This document shows, one piece after another, positions 51,228-62,344 of a stretch of 64,000 nt of DNA. The position numbers and the translations under genes are program-made. Numbering within the stretch: position 1 is the first letter of the stretch; each line of letters begins with the position of its first letter. This DNA comes from Nocardioides pinisoli. GTDB taxonomy: Bacteria; Actinomycetota; Actinomycetes; Propionibacteriales; Nocardioidaceae. The notes under the pieces are model-generated. The model was not told where the DNA came from. It worked only from the letters and a program-made list of their open reading frames with translations, and made no database searches. Location of the stretch: the NCBI RefSeq assembly GCF_024199985.1, contig NZ_JANARS010000003.1:62001-126000 (forward strand), in the 5' to 3' direction.

Positions 51228-51959
51228 ATGAGCAGCAGCGACTACTGGGACGCCGAGACGGCGGCGGCGTACGACGAGGGCTCGGCGTTCATGTTCGAGC
51301 CCGAGGTCCTCGACCCGGCCGTCGACCTCCTCGCGGGGCTCGCCGGGGACGGCGCGGCGCTGGAGCTGGCCGTCGGCACCGGCCGGGTCGCGATCCCGCT
51401 GGCCGACCGCGGGATCCGGGTCTCCGGCATCGAGCTCTCGCAGCCGATGACCGACGAGCTCCACCGCAAGCGGGCCGACCTCCCGGTCGTCGTCGGCGAC
51501 ATGGCCACGACCCGGGTGCCGGGCGAGTTCGCCCTCGTCTACGTCGTGTGGAACAGCATCGGCAACCTGCGAACGCAGGCCGAGCAGGTGGCGTGCTTCC
51601 GCAACGCGGCGGCCCACCTCGAGCCGGGCGGCCGGTTCGTGGTCGAGCTGTGGGTCCCCGGCATCCGGCGCTTCCCGCCCGGCCAGGACGCGGTGCCGTT
51701 CCACGTGGGACGCCGGCACGTCGGGTTCGACACCTACGACATGACCACGCAGCAGGGCACGTCCCACCACTACCGCCGCCACGACGACGGCACGGTGACC
51801 TACGGCGCGAGCAACTTCCGCTACATCTGGCCCAACGAGTGCGACCTGATGGCGCAGCTCGCCGGGATGGAGCTCGAGCGCCGGGTCGCCGACTGGCACG
51901 GCGCACCCTTCACCGGCGACAGCGAGAGCCACGTGTCGGTCTGGCGCAAGCCCGGCTGA
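51228..51959 (+). CDS. Class I SAM-dependent methyltransferase
   Basis: 243 residues. SAM motif I LELAVGTGRVAIPLADRGI near residue 45, VSGIELSQPMTDELH (motif II), VVWNSIGNLRTQ and HLEPGGRFVVELW (motif IV). Substrate unknown. It faces tag with 3 bp between stops. Confidence 0.8.
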   Translation: MSSSDYWDAETAAAYDEGSAFMFEPEVLDPAVDLLAGLAGDGAALELAVGTGRVAIPLADRGIRVSGIELSQPMTDELHRKRADLPVVVGDMATTRVPGEFALVYVVWNSIGNLRTQAEQVACFRNAAAHLEPGGRFVVELWVPGIRRFPPGQDAVPFHVGRRHVGFDTYDMTTQQGTSHHYRRHDDGTVTYGASNFRYIWPNECDLMAQLAGMELERRVADWHGAPFTGDSESHVSVWRKPG

Positions 51960-51962
51960 CCC

Positions 51963-52514
51963 TCACCCCGCGCAGCCGCGGCGGTGGCAGCCGGCGAGGT
52001 GGTCGTCGACCAGCCCGATGGCCTCCATCAGGGCATGCATCGTGGTGGGGCCGACGAAGGCGAAGCCCGCCTTCTTGAGCGCCTTGGACAGGGCGATCGA
52101 CTCGGCCGAGGTGGTGGGCACCTCGGCGGTGGTGCGGGGGGCGGGGCCGGGCTCGGGTCGGAAGGACCAGATGAACGACTCCAGCCCGCCCTGCTCGCGC
52201 AGCGCGACCGTGGCGCGGGCGTTGGTGATCGCGGCGTCGACCTTGCGGCGGTTGCGGACGATGCCCGCGTCGGCCATCAGCCGCTCGACGTCGTCCTCGT
52301 CGTAGGCGGCGACCACGTCGGCGTCGAACCCGGCGAACGCGGCGCGGAAGTTGTCGCGCTTGTCGAGGATCGTGCGCCACGACAGGCCGGACTGGAACGC
52401 CTCGAGGGTGAGCCGCTCGAGGTGGGCGGCCTCGCCGTCGACGCGCAGCCCCCACTCGGTGTCGTGGTAGGCGAGGTTGACCGGGTCCCCCGCGCCCCAG
52501 GGGCAGCGCGCCAC
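51963..52514 (-). CDS. tag: DNA-3-methyladenine glycosylase I
   Basis: 183 residues. The zinc site is intact: Cys in ARCPWG, His in YHDTEWG, and the C-terminal CHRRGC pair. The helix-hairpin substrate region LSWRTILDKRDNFRAAF and GIVRNRRKVDAAITNA are typical. It excises 3-methyladenine from DNA. GTG at 52514 is the only in-frame start between this gene and the preceding pirin stop. A longer open frame runs antisense through the pirin gene and is rejected. Confidence 0.9.
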   Translation of the reverse strand: MARCPWGAGDPVNLAYHDTEWGLRVDGEAAHLERLTLEAFQSGLSWRTILDKRDNFRAAFAGFDADVVAAYDEDDVERLMADAGIVRNRRKVDAAITNARATVALREQGGLESFIWSFRPEPGPAPRTTAEVPTTSAESIALSKALKKAGFAFVGPTTMHALMEAIGLVDDHLAGCHRRGCAG

Positions 52515-52546
52515 CCCGTCGGCACCGACGACGGGACCGACGCCGG

Positions 52547-53503
52547 TCAGCGCCGCTCCTTGAGCCGCACGTTGGGCAGGGGCGGTGCGGGGATGGGCTG
52601 CAGGCCGAGGTCGACCGTGCCGAACCGACCCTCGCGGACCTCGCGGCCGTCGGCGACCACCCGGTCGGGCTGGTCGGGGTCGTCGTCCGTGGTGATCTGC
52701 TCCTGCCACTCGCGGCGGTAGGCGGCGATCTCGTCGTGGCTGCGGCCGATGAAGTTCCACCACATGACGATGGGCTCGCCGAACGGCGGCCCGCCGAGGA
52801 GGAGCAGCCGGGCCTCCTCGTGCGCGGTCAGCGTGATGGTGGTCCGCCCGTGCGGGAGGTGGGCGAGGTCGCTGGGCGCGAGCTCCTGCCCGTCGACGTC
52901 GATCGTGCCGACGTCGAGCAGCACGCCGTGCTCGAAGGTCGGGTCGACCTCGATCTCGACGCTCTTGCCGGGTGCGAGCATGACCTCGGCGCCGAGCAAC
53001 GGGGTGTGCACCTGCACCGGGGAGGTCGCGCCGAGCAGCGAGCCGATGAAGACCCGGGCCTCCCAGCCGGGTCCGCGGACCGGGTCGGGCGCGAAGTGCT
53101 CGAAGCGGGGCTCGACGTGGCGGCTGTCGTCGGGCAGCGCGATCCACAACTGCGCACCGTGGAGCACCGTGGTGCCGGGGGTGGAGACCTCGGTGTGGCT
53201 GATCCCGCGGCCGGCGGTCATCAGGTTGAGCTCGCCGGGTCGCACGGTGGCCAGGCTGCCGACGGAGTCGCGGTGCTCCAGCTCGCCGCCGAAGAGCCAG
53301 CTGGCGGTCTGCAGGCCGGTGTGCGGGTGGACCGGGAGGACCATGCCACCGGTCTCGTCCACGTCGTCGGGGCCGTAGTGGTCGACGAAGCACCAGGCGC
53401 CGATCAGCGACCGGTGGCGCTGCGGCAGCGTGCGTCGTACGCGCATGGCCCGAGGACCCCCGAGCGGGACCTCACGTGGAGCAAGCACCTCGACGTCGGT
53501 CAT
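52547..53503 (-). CDS. Pirin family protein (bicupin)
   Basis: 318 residues. N-terminal cupin with HPHTGLQTASWLFGGELEHR (metal-binding HxH) and NLMTAGRGISHTE; second cupin region after about residue 170; C-terminus contains PFGEPIVMWWNFIGRSHDEI. Pirins include quercetinase-like dioxygenases and redox-linked regulators. ATG at 53503; the longer frame to 53548 is not needed. Divergent from the Old Yellow Enzyme gene, with a perfect palindrome between. Confidence 0.85.
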   Translation of the reverse strand: MTDVEVLAPREVPLGGPRAMRVRRTLPQRHRSLIGAWCFVDHYGPDDVDETGGMVLPVHPHTGLQTASWLFGGELEHRDSVGSLATVRPGELNLMTAGRGISHTEVSTPGTTVLHGAQLWIALPDDSRHVEPRFEHFAPDPVRGPGWEARVFIGSLLGATSPVQVHTPLLGAEVMLAPGKSVEIEVDPTFEHGVLLDVGTIDVDGQELAPSDLAHLPHGRTTITLTAHEEARLLLLGGPPFGEPIVMWWNFIGRSHDEIAAYRREWQEQITTDDDPDQPDRVVADGREVREGRFGTVDLGLQPIPAPPLPNVRLKERR

Positions 53504-53570
53504 CGACCGCCACGGTACCCCCACGGGCGAATGCGCGCAGGGTCGCACCCGCTCCCGGGCGCCGGACGGA

Positions 53571-53586
53571 CGTGACCCGGGTCACG
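53571..53586. promoter_or_regulatory. Perfect 16-bp palindrome, candidate operator
   Basis: CGTGACCCGGGTCACG is fully self-complementary. It lies 52 bp upstream of the reductase GTG and 68 bp upstream of the pirin ATG, in a divergent promoter region. It has the form of a dimeric repressor site; no regulator gene is adjacent. Confidence 0.5.
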
Positions 53587-53637
53587 GCGGCGGGCAGACC
53601 CGGAATAGCCCACCGCCGGGCCCCGTTGGCGGCTGGC

Positions 53638-54732
53638 GTGCCCTCCCTCTTCGAGCCCCTGACCCTCGGCGCCGTCAGTGCCGACAACCGCGTGCTGATG
53701 GCGCCGCTGACCCGGATGCGTGCCACGGCCCCGGGCGACGTGCCCAACGACCTGATGCGCGACTACTACGTCCAGCGCGCGGGGGCGGGCCTGCTCATCT
53801 CAGAGGGCACCCAGATCAGCCCCGAGGGCAAGGGCTACATGGACACCCCCGGCATCCACAGCGACGAGCAGGTGGCCGGGTGGCGCCGCATCACCGACGC
53901 CGTGCACGAGGTCGGCGGGCGGATCGCCGCGCAGCTGTGGCACGTCGGCCGGGTCTCGCACGAGTCGTTCCACGGCGGCGAGCTGCCGGTCTCGGCGAGC
54001 GACGGCCCCTACCGCAACCGCACCACCGTGCGCGGCGAGGACGGTCGGCCCACCCGGGTCGCCTGCCCCGTCCCCCGACCGCTCGGCCTCGACGAGATCC
54101 CCCGGCTGCTGGAGGACTACCGGCGCGCGACCGTCAACGCCCGCGAGGCCGGCTTCGACCTCGTCGAGATCCACGGCGCCCACGGCTACCTGCTGCACCA
54201 GTTCCTCGCCGCCGACAGCAACCAGCGCACCGACGAGTACGGCGGCTCACTGGCCGGCCGGGCCCGGCTGATGCTCGAGGTCACCGACGCCGTCGTCGAC
54301 GCCTGGTCCGCGGACCGGGTCGCCATCCGGATCTCCCCGATCGGCTCGTTCAACGGCACCGAGGACCCCGAGGGCGCCGACGCAGGGCTGTACGTCGCCG
54401 GCGAGCTCGGCCGCCGCGGCCTGGCCTTCCTCCACCTGTCCGAGCCCGACTGGGCCGGCGGCCCCGCGCTCGACGACGACTACCGACGCGCGCTGCGAGC
54501 GGCCCACCCCGGGCCGATCGTCGGGGCCGGGAGCTATGACCTCGCCAAGGCCGAGCGGCTGCTCGACGCCGGCCTCGTCGACGCCGCGGCCTTCGGCCGG
54601 TCCTTCATCGCCAACCCCGACCTGCCGCGCCGGCTCGCCGAGGGCCTGCCCCTCAACCCGCCGCGGCCCGAGACGTTCTACGGCGGCGACGCCGAGGGCT
54701 ACACCGACTACCCGGCGTACGGCGCCGCCTGA
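53638..54732 (+). CDS. Old Yellow Enzyme-type NADH:flavin oxidoreductase (NemA-like)
   Basis: 364 residues. FMN-dependent ene-reductase: VLMAPLTRMRA near residue 20, AAQLWHVGRVSHESFHGG near 97, IHGAHGYLLHQFLAADSNQR near 178 (substrate-binding His pair), TDEYGGSLAGRARL, and FGRSFIANPDLPRRL near the end. Reduces activated double bonds, nitrate esters or N-ethylmaleimide-type electrophiles with NAD(P)H. GTG at 53638. Divergent from a pirin gene across a palindrome, suggesting shared regulation. Confidence 0.87.
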   Translation: MPSLFEPLTLGAVSADNRVLMAPLTRMRATAPGDVPNDLMRDYYVQRAGAGLLISEGTQISPEGKGYMDTPGIHSDEQVAGWRRITDAVHEVGGRIAAQLWHVGRVSHESFHGGELPVSASDGPYRNRTTVRGEDGRPTRVACPVPRPLGLDEIPRLLEDYRRATVNAREAGFDLVEIHGAHGYLLHQFLAADSNQRTDEYGGSLAGRARLMLEVTDAVVDAWSADRVAIRISPIGSFNGTEDPEGADAGLYVAGELGRRGLAFLHLSEPDWAGGPALDDDYRRALRAAHPGPIVGAGSYDLAKAERLLDAGLVDAAAFGRSFIANPDLPRRLAEGLPLNPPRPETFYGGDAEGYTDYPAYGAA

Positions 54733-54804
54733 GCCGGCGGGCACCGAGCGGCAGCGATAACGGTTCGTGCCGGCGGGCCACCGGCGCCTAGGGTTCGACA
54801 CGAC

Positions 54805-56688
54805 ATGCAGGACTACCCACCCCGGATCGCGACGTTCTTCACGGGTACGGACGACGCGCCAACGCCGGACCCTGACACCCGGTCACCGCTGGCGTTCCTC
54901 AGGTGGATCCTCGGCCAGCAGAAGGCGCTGATCGCCCTCTCGTCGCTCTGCTACGCGCTGTGGTTCCTCCCGATGACGCTCGGGCCGTGGATCTTCGGCC
55001 GGGCGGTCGACGAGGGCATCGTCGGCGGCGACGAGGCGGCACTCCTGGGATGGGCCGCGCTGCTGCTCGCCGTGGTCGTGGTGGGCGGCGTCTTCGGCAT
55101 CGTGTCGCACACGCTCGTGGTGCGCAGCTGGCTGGTCGCCCTCTACGGCGCCCTGGAGATGGTGACCCGCAAGGTGGCGCAGATGGGCCACGTGCTCCCG
55201 CGCCGCTCCCCCACCGGCGAGGTGCTGAGCGTCGCCTCGAGCGACTCCGACGAGTTCGGCGCGCTCACCGAGATCCTGGCCCGCACGGTCGGCCAGCTCG
55301 TGTCCTACCTCACCGTCGCCTTCATCGTGCTGACGATGTCGTGGCAGCTCGGGCTGCTCACCCTGGTGGCCGCGCCGGTCCTGGTCGGCGCGGCGCTGCC
55401 GCTGCTGCGCCCGCTGCACCGCCGCCAGCAGCTCGAGCGCTCGCGCACGTCCGACCTGACCTCGTTGGCGACCGACATCGTCGCCGGGCTGCGGATCCTG
55501 CGCGGCATCGGTGGCGAGCAGACCTTCGGGGCCAACTACGCGCGCCAGTCGCAGTCCGCGCGCCGGGCCGGGGTGGCCGCCGGCATCTGGCAGGCCGTCG
55601 TCGAGGCCGTCGGCGTGCTGCTGTCGGGCATCTTCCTCGTGGCGCTGGTGTGGCTCGGGACCCGGCAGGTCCTCGACGGCACCCTCAGCGTCGGCCAGCT
55701 GATCACCTTCCTGGGCTACGGCCTCTTCATGGTGGGCCCGATCCGCACCTTCTTCGAGTTCGCGCAGAAGAGCACCCGCTCGCTGGTCAGCGCCCGCAAG
55801 GCCGTCGCGATCTTCGACCAGCAGCCGCCGTGGCGCGACCCGGCCGAGCCGGTCGTCCTCGACGGCACCGCGCCGCTGCACGACGCGGCCAGCGGGCTGA
55901 CCGTGCAACCGGGCGTCCTCACCGTGGTCGTCAGCGCCGTACCCGAGCAGAGCGCGGCGCTCGCCGACCGGCTCGGCCGCTACCTGCCCGCCGACACCGA
56001 GCCCGTCCCCCTCGCCGACGACGAGGGCGCGAAGGGTCGCGCCGCCCGACGGTCCCGCGCCGAGCGGGCGGCCGAACGGGCCCGGATCGCCGCGCTCGAC
56101 GAGGAGCGGGTGCGCCGCGAGTGGGGCGTCACCCTGGGCGGGGTCGACCTCTCCCGCGCCCGCCTCGACGACGTACGACGCCATGTGCTGGTCAGCGACA
56201 CCACCAGCCAGCTCTTCGCCGGCACCCTGCAGGACGCCGTGGACCCCCACGCCCGGTTGACCCGTGAGCAGGCCGAGGAGGCCCTGCGCATCGCCAGCGC
56301 CGAGGACGTCTACGACGCGCTCCCCGAGGGCTGGCAGGGCCAGCTCGACGAGCGGGGACGTGGCCTGTCCGGCGGCCAGCGCCAGCGGGTCGTGCTGGCC
56401 CGCGCGATCGCCGCCGACGCGCCGGTGCTCGTGCTGGTCGAGCCGACGTCCGCGGTCGACGCGCACACCGAGGCCCGCATCGCGGCCCGGGTCGCCGAGG
56501 CGCGCCGGGGTCGTACGACCGTCGTCACGACCGTCTCGCCCCTGTGGCTGCACCACGCCGACCGCGTCGTGCTGCTGCACGACGGCACGGTGGTCGCCGA
56601 GGGCCGGCACGCCGACCTCCTCTCCGACCACGAGGGCTACCGGCGCGTGGTCACCCGCGAGCTCGACGAGGAGGAGCCGGCCCGATGA
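54805..56688 (+). CDS. ABC exporter half-transporter with degenerate ATP-binding domain (subunit 1)
   Basis: 627 residues. Six-helix ABC exporter domain (about 30-330), then an NBD. The signature LSGGQRQRVVLARAI (near 520) is intact, but the Walker A P-loop is replaced by VVVSAVPEQSAALADRL (near 372), Walker B Asp is Val (VLVLVEPTSAVD), and the Q-loop and H-loop residues are lost. A charged insert rich in Arg/Glu (about 400-440) follows. It cannot bind ATP normally alone; it supplies the signature motif for the partner gene. ATG at 54805; coupled to subunit 2 by an ATGA overlap. Confidence 0.85.
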   Translation: MQDYPPRIATFFTGTDDAPTPDPDTRSPLAFLRWILGQQKALIALSSLCYALWFLPMTLGPWIFGRAVDEGIVGGDEAALLGWAALLLAVVVVGGVFGIVSHTLVVRSWLVALYGALEMVTRKVAQMGHVLPRRSPTGEVLSVASSDSDEFGALTEILARTVGQLVSYLTVAFIVLTMSWQLGLLTLVAAPVLVGAALPLLRPLHRRQQLERSRTSDLTSLATDIVAGLRILRGIGGEQTFGANYARQSQSARRAGVAAGIWQAVVEAVGVLLSGIFLVALVWLGTRQVLDGTLSVGQLITFLGYGLFMVGPIRTFFEFAQKSTRSLVSARKAVAIFDQQPPWRDPAEPVVLDGTAPLHDAASGLTVQPGVLTVVVSAVPEQSAALADRLGRYLPADTEPVPLADDEGAKGRAARRSRAERAAERARIAALDEERVRREWGVTLGGVDLSRARLDDVRRHVLVSDTTSQLFAGTLQDAVDPHARLTREQAEEALRIASAEDVYDALPEGWQGQLDERGRGLSGGQRQRVVLARAIAADAPVLVLVEPTSAVDAHTEARIAARVAEARRGRTTVVTTVSPLWLHHADRVVLLHDGTVVAEGRHADLLSDHEGYRRVVTRELDEEEPAR

Positions 56689-58610
56689 CCACCGACCTCC
56701 TCGCCACCTCCGCTGACACCTGGCGCGACCGGGCCGCCGACCCGCCGGCCGTCCCACCGGAGCTCGAGCCCCCCGGCCGCGTGGGCCTGCGTGCGCGCAA
56801 CCGTGCCCTGTGGCAGCGCCACGACCTGCGCCGGCAGCGGGCCGAAGCGGTCTACGACGCCTCACGCAACCCGGTGCGCGGCTGGCCGGTCTCGGGCAAC
56901 CGGGCCGTGCTCGCCTTCTTCGCCGACCTCGTGCGCGAGCGCAAGCGCTCGTTCGTGCTGATGGTGGTCCTCAATGCGCTCGCCGCCGGGTCGGCCCTCG
57001 TCGTCCCGCGGCTGCTCGGGTCGCTCGTCAACCGGGTGGACACCCAGGGCGCCGCGGCGACCGGCCTCGACGCACTGGCCCTCGCCGTGATCGGCGTCGT
57101 CGTCCTGCAGGCCCTCTTCACCTTCGGCGCCCAGCGCACCTCCACCCACTTCGGCCAGGACCTGCTCGCCTCGGCGCGCGAGCACGTGGTGCGCACGATC
57201 CTGCGGCTCCCGGTCGGCCGCGTCGAGGGCGCCAGCACGGGCGACCTGGTCACCCGCGTCACCCGCGACGTCGGCACCATGGCCCGGTCGGTGCAGTGGG
57301 GGGTGCCCCGGCTGCTGATCTCGCTGATGACCGTCGTGCTGTCCGTCGTGGCGATGCTGCTCAACTCGCTGGTGCTCGCGATGCCCGCCCTCGTGGTGTT
57401 CGCGCTCTGCACGCCGGCCGTGCGCACCTACCTGCGGCGCGCGCCCAAGGCGTACATCACCGAGGGCGCCACCTACTCGCGGATCAACACCACCCTCACC
57501 GAGACCGTCGAGGGCTCGCGCACCGTCGAGGCGCTCGGCCTATCGCAGGCCCGGGTCCGGGCCGGCTCGGACGACATCGCCGTCTCCGCGCAGGCCGAGC
57601 GCTACGGCATGACCCTGCGCAACGTGCTCTTCGCGGCCCTCAACGCCGCCTTCCAGCTGCCGCAGGTCGTCACCCTCGTCGTCGGCGCCTACGGCTACAG
57701 CCGCGGCTGGGTCGACCTGGGCCAGATCACCGCCGCCCTGCTCTACGTCGTCGCGCTGGCCGAGCCGCTCGACGCCGTGATCGGTGAGGTCGACCGGCTC
57801 CAGGTGGGCGCCGCCTCGACCAGCCGCCTGCTCGGCATCGCCGAGGTGCCGCCCGACCGCGAGCCCGGCGACCGGCTCCCGGACGGCGTCGAGCTGGCCG
57901 CGGAGGACCTCCGGTTCGCCTACCGGGAGGGCCACGACGTGCTCCACGGCGTGGACCTGCGCCTGCGCACCGGCGAGCGGCTGGCCGTCGTCGGTCCGAG
58001 CGGATCGGGCAAGTCGACGCTCGGGCGCCTGCTGTCGGGGATCAACCGCCCCCGCACGGGGTCGGCCCGCGTGGGCGGGGTGGACCTCGTCGACCTCCCG
58101 CTCGAGGTGCTGCGCACCGAGGTCGCGCTCGTCACCCAGGAGCACCACGTCTTCATCGGCTCGGTGCGCGACAACGTCGTGCTCGCCCGCGAGGACTCCC
58201 CCGACGACGCCGTACGACAGGCGCTCGCCGCGGTCGGCGGGCTGTCGTGGGTCGAGCGCCTGCCCGAGGGGCTGGACACCATGATCGGCTCCGGCCGCTT
58301 CTCGCTCACCCCCGCCCAGGCCCAGCAGGTCGCCCTGGCCCGGCTGATCATCGCCGACCCCCACACGCTCGTGCTCGACGAGGCGACCTCGCTCATCGAC
58401 CCGCGCACCGCCCGGACGCTCGAGGGGTCGATGAACAGCCTGCTCGAGGGCCGCACCGTCGTGGCGATCGCCCACCGGCTGCACACCGCCCACGACGCCG
58501 ACCGCATCGCCGTGGTCCTCGACGGTCGCATCGTCGAGCTCGGCAGCCACGACGAGCTGCTCGACCTCGACGGGGAGTACGCCGACCTCTGGCACGCCTG
58601 GACGTCCTGA
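56685..58610 (+). CDS. ABC exporter half-transporter with intact Walker motifs (subunit 2)
   Basis: 641 residues. Long N-terminal cytosolic segment (about 1-70), six-helix domain, then the NBD with Walker A VVGPSGSGKSTLGRLLSG near 437, Walker B TLVLDEATSLID near 563 and His switch IAIAHRLHT (AIAHRL). The signature is degenerate: SLTPAQAQQVAL in place of LSGGQ. The pair therefore makes one complete ATP site (Walker of this subunit with the signature of the other). Substrate unknown; multidrug or lipid export is common in this class. Confidence 0.88.
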   Translation: MTTDLLATSADTWRDRAADPPAVPPELEPPGRVGLRARNRALWQRHDLRRQRAEAVYDASRNPVRGWPVSGNRAVLAFFADLVRERKRSFVLMVVLNALAAGSALVVPRLLGSLVNRVDTQGAAATGLDALALAVIGVVVLQALFTFGAQRTSTHFGQDLLASAREHVVRTILRLPVGRVEGASTGDLVTRVTRDVGTMARSVQWGVPRLLISLMTVVLSVVAMLLNSLVLAMPALVVFALCTPAVRTYLRRAPKAYITEGATYSRINTTLTETVEGSRTVEALGLSQARVRAGSDDIAVSAQAERYGMTLRNVLFAALNAAFQLPQVVTLVVGAYGYSRGWVDLGQITAALLYVVALAEPLDAVIGEVDRLQVGAASTSRLLGIAEVPPDREPGDRLPDGVELAAEDLRFAYREGHDVLHGVDLRLRTGERLAVVGPSGSGKSTLGRLLSGINRPRTGSARVGGVDLVDLPLEVLRTEVALVTQEHHVFIGSVRDNVVLAREDSPDDAVRQALAAVGGLSWVERLPEGLDTMIGSGRFSLTPAQAQQVALARLIIADPHTLVLDEATSLIDPRTARTLEGSMNSLLEGRTVVAIAHRLHTAHDADRIAVVLDGRIVELGSHDELLDLDGEYADLWHAWTS

Positions 58611-58652
58611 GCCTGGACGCGCCGCTGGCGCCGGCGCCGGCGCCGGGCTGCG

Positions 58653-58860
58653 AAGGTGGCGGCACATCGCGCGCGCTCGCCGCCGCAACCCGCGATCCGC
58701 CGCCACCCCCGGGGCCGAGGCCACAAAGGTGGCGGCACATCGCGCGTGCTCGCCGCTGCAACCCGCGATCCGCCGCCACCCCCCGGGCCGGGGCCACAAA
58801 GGTGGCGGCACATCGCGCGCGCTCGGCGCCGCAACCCGCGATCCGCCGCCACCCCCGGCC
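58653..58860. repeat. Three tandem copies of a 73-bp palindromic repeat
   Basis: Copies begin at 58653, 58726 and 58799, each exactly 73 bp apart. Each contains GGTGGCGGCACATCGCG and the near-complement CGCGATCCGCCGCCACC as 17-bp arms with two mismatches around a 19-base loop. The 358-bp gap between the ABC exporter and the convergent GH15 gene (58611-58968) holds these repeats, a 20-bp palindrome and no gene. Confidence 0.85.
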
Positions 58861-58872
58861 TCCTCGTCCGGA

Positions 58873-58892
58873 GTCACCGGATATCCGGTGAC
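58873..58892. other. Perfect 20-bp palindrome
   Basis: GTCACCGGATATCCGGTGAC is self-complementary along its full length. It lies between the repeats and the GH15 stop, in a convergent region, so a promoter operator is unlikely. It may form a terminator cruciform or be a protein-binding site. Confidence 0.55.
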
Positions 58893-58968
58893 CGCCCCAC
58901 TTACAGGTACAGATCTCGACCCCGAAGCATGGAACTCGGGTGCGAGGTCCGGCCCAGCGGCGCGCCGG

Positions 58969-60874
<1,906 letters not shown>

Positions 60875-60885
<11 letters not shown>

Positions 60886-62293
60886 CGGCGTCGCCGCTCC
60901 CGAGCCGCCAGCCGCCCTCGGGCAGGCCGAGCGCCTCGGCCGGGCCCCACGACCCCTGGTCGTACGCCAGCGGCGCGGGCCGGTCGTCGAGCACCGGCTG
61001 GCAGACCTCCCACAGCCGCCGCGTCTCGTCGGCGTGGGCGAAGAGGGTGTGGTCACCGTTGAGCACGTCGAGGAGGAGGCGCTCGTAGGCCTCGAGCGGC
61101 TCGTCGTGCGGGAGCTCGTCGCCCAGGTCGAGGCGCATGGTCGCCGGCGCGAGCTCCATCTCCGGGCCCGGCCGCTTGCCGAGCAGGTCGACGTGGACCT
61201 GCGCCTCGTCGGTCAGCTCCAGCACCACCTCGTCGCGGGCCAGGCCCTCCCCGAACACCGTGGAGTCGGGCGCGCGGAAGCGGAGGGTGACGGTGCGCCG
61301 GGTCTCGGCCATCGCCTTGCCGGTGCGCAGGAAGAAGGGCACGCCCCGCCACCGGTCGTTGTCGACCCAGGCCTCGAGCGCCACGAAGGTCTCGACGTCG
61401 GAGTCCTCGTCCACGTCCTCCTCCTTGCGGTAGCCGTCGTACTGCCCGAGCACGACGCGTGAGGGGTCGAGCAGGCGTACGTCGGCGAAGACCGCGGCAC
61501 GCGCGCGTCGTACGGCCTCGGAGGACCACTCCCCCGGGTCCTCGAGGGCGACCGCGCCGAGGATCTGGAAGAGGTGGGTGGAGACCATGTCGCGCAGCGC
61601 ACCGGTGGACTCGTAGAACGAGCCGCGGCCCTCCATCGCGAGCGTCTCGGGGACGTCGACCTGCACCGAGGCGATGCTGCGGCGGTCCCACGCCGGCTCG
61701 AAGAGGGCGTTGGCGAACCGCAGGGCGAGCAGGTTCTGCAGCGCCTCCTTGCCGAGGAAGTGGTCGATGCGGAAGACCTGCTCCTCGTCGAAGACCTCGT
61801 GCACGTCGCGGTCGAGCTCCTCGAAGGACGCGAGGTCGAGCCCGAAGGGCTTCTCGACGACGAGGCGGGCCCGCTCGGCCAGCCCCTCGCGGCCGAGCAT
61901 GCCGATCATCCCGCCCATCGCGTCCGGCGGCACCGACAGGTAGACGATGCGTCGTACGTCGTCGCCGAGGCCCTCCTCGACCTCCCGCACCCGGGCGGCG
62001 AGGTCCGCGCCGTCGTCGGCGTCGGAGGTCTGGAACGTCAACCGGTCGAGCAGGTCGCGCGCGACGGCGTCGTCGAGGTCGTCCACCGACTCCCGAAGTC
62101 CGGAGAGGACCTCCTCGCGGAAGTCGTCGTCGGAGCCCGGCGAGTGCCGGCCGCTGCCGACGACGGCGTAGTCGTCCGGCAGCCGCCCGGCCGCCGCGAG
62201 CCGGTAGAGGCCCGGGAAGAGCTTGCGCGCCGCGAGGTCGCCGCGAGCGCCGAAGAGGAGGAAGACGCAGGGCGGGAGGGCTGCGGTGGTCAT
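60875..62293 (-). CDS. zwf: Glucose-6-phosphate 1-dehydrogenase
   Basis: 472 residues. Coenzyme motif [18 protein letters not shown] near residue 14, [12 protein letters not shown] near 145, and the active-site [14 protein letters not shown] near 180. Catalyses the first step of the oxidative pentose phosphate pathway, giving NADPH. ATG at 62293 preferred over an in-frame GTG a few codons upstream. It forms an operon with the GH15 gene, which would release glucose from oligosaccharide or trehalose. Confidence 0.92.
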
Positions 62294-62344
62294 GCCGGCC
62301 ACGCTAACGACCACCCGAAGGAGGGGGCGGCCGTGCGGGCGGCC

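Noticed and set aside
58653-58860. CRISPR array
   Set aside because: The repeats are directly adjacent with no unique spacers, each is itself an inverted repeat, and no cas genes are near.
58393-58891. Coding sequences through the 73-bp repeats
   Set aside because: Open frames there consist of repeated HRARSPPQPAIRRHP-type blocks generated by the repeat DNA in several frames.
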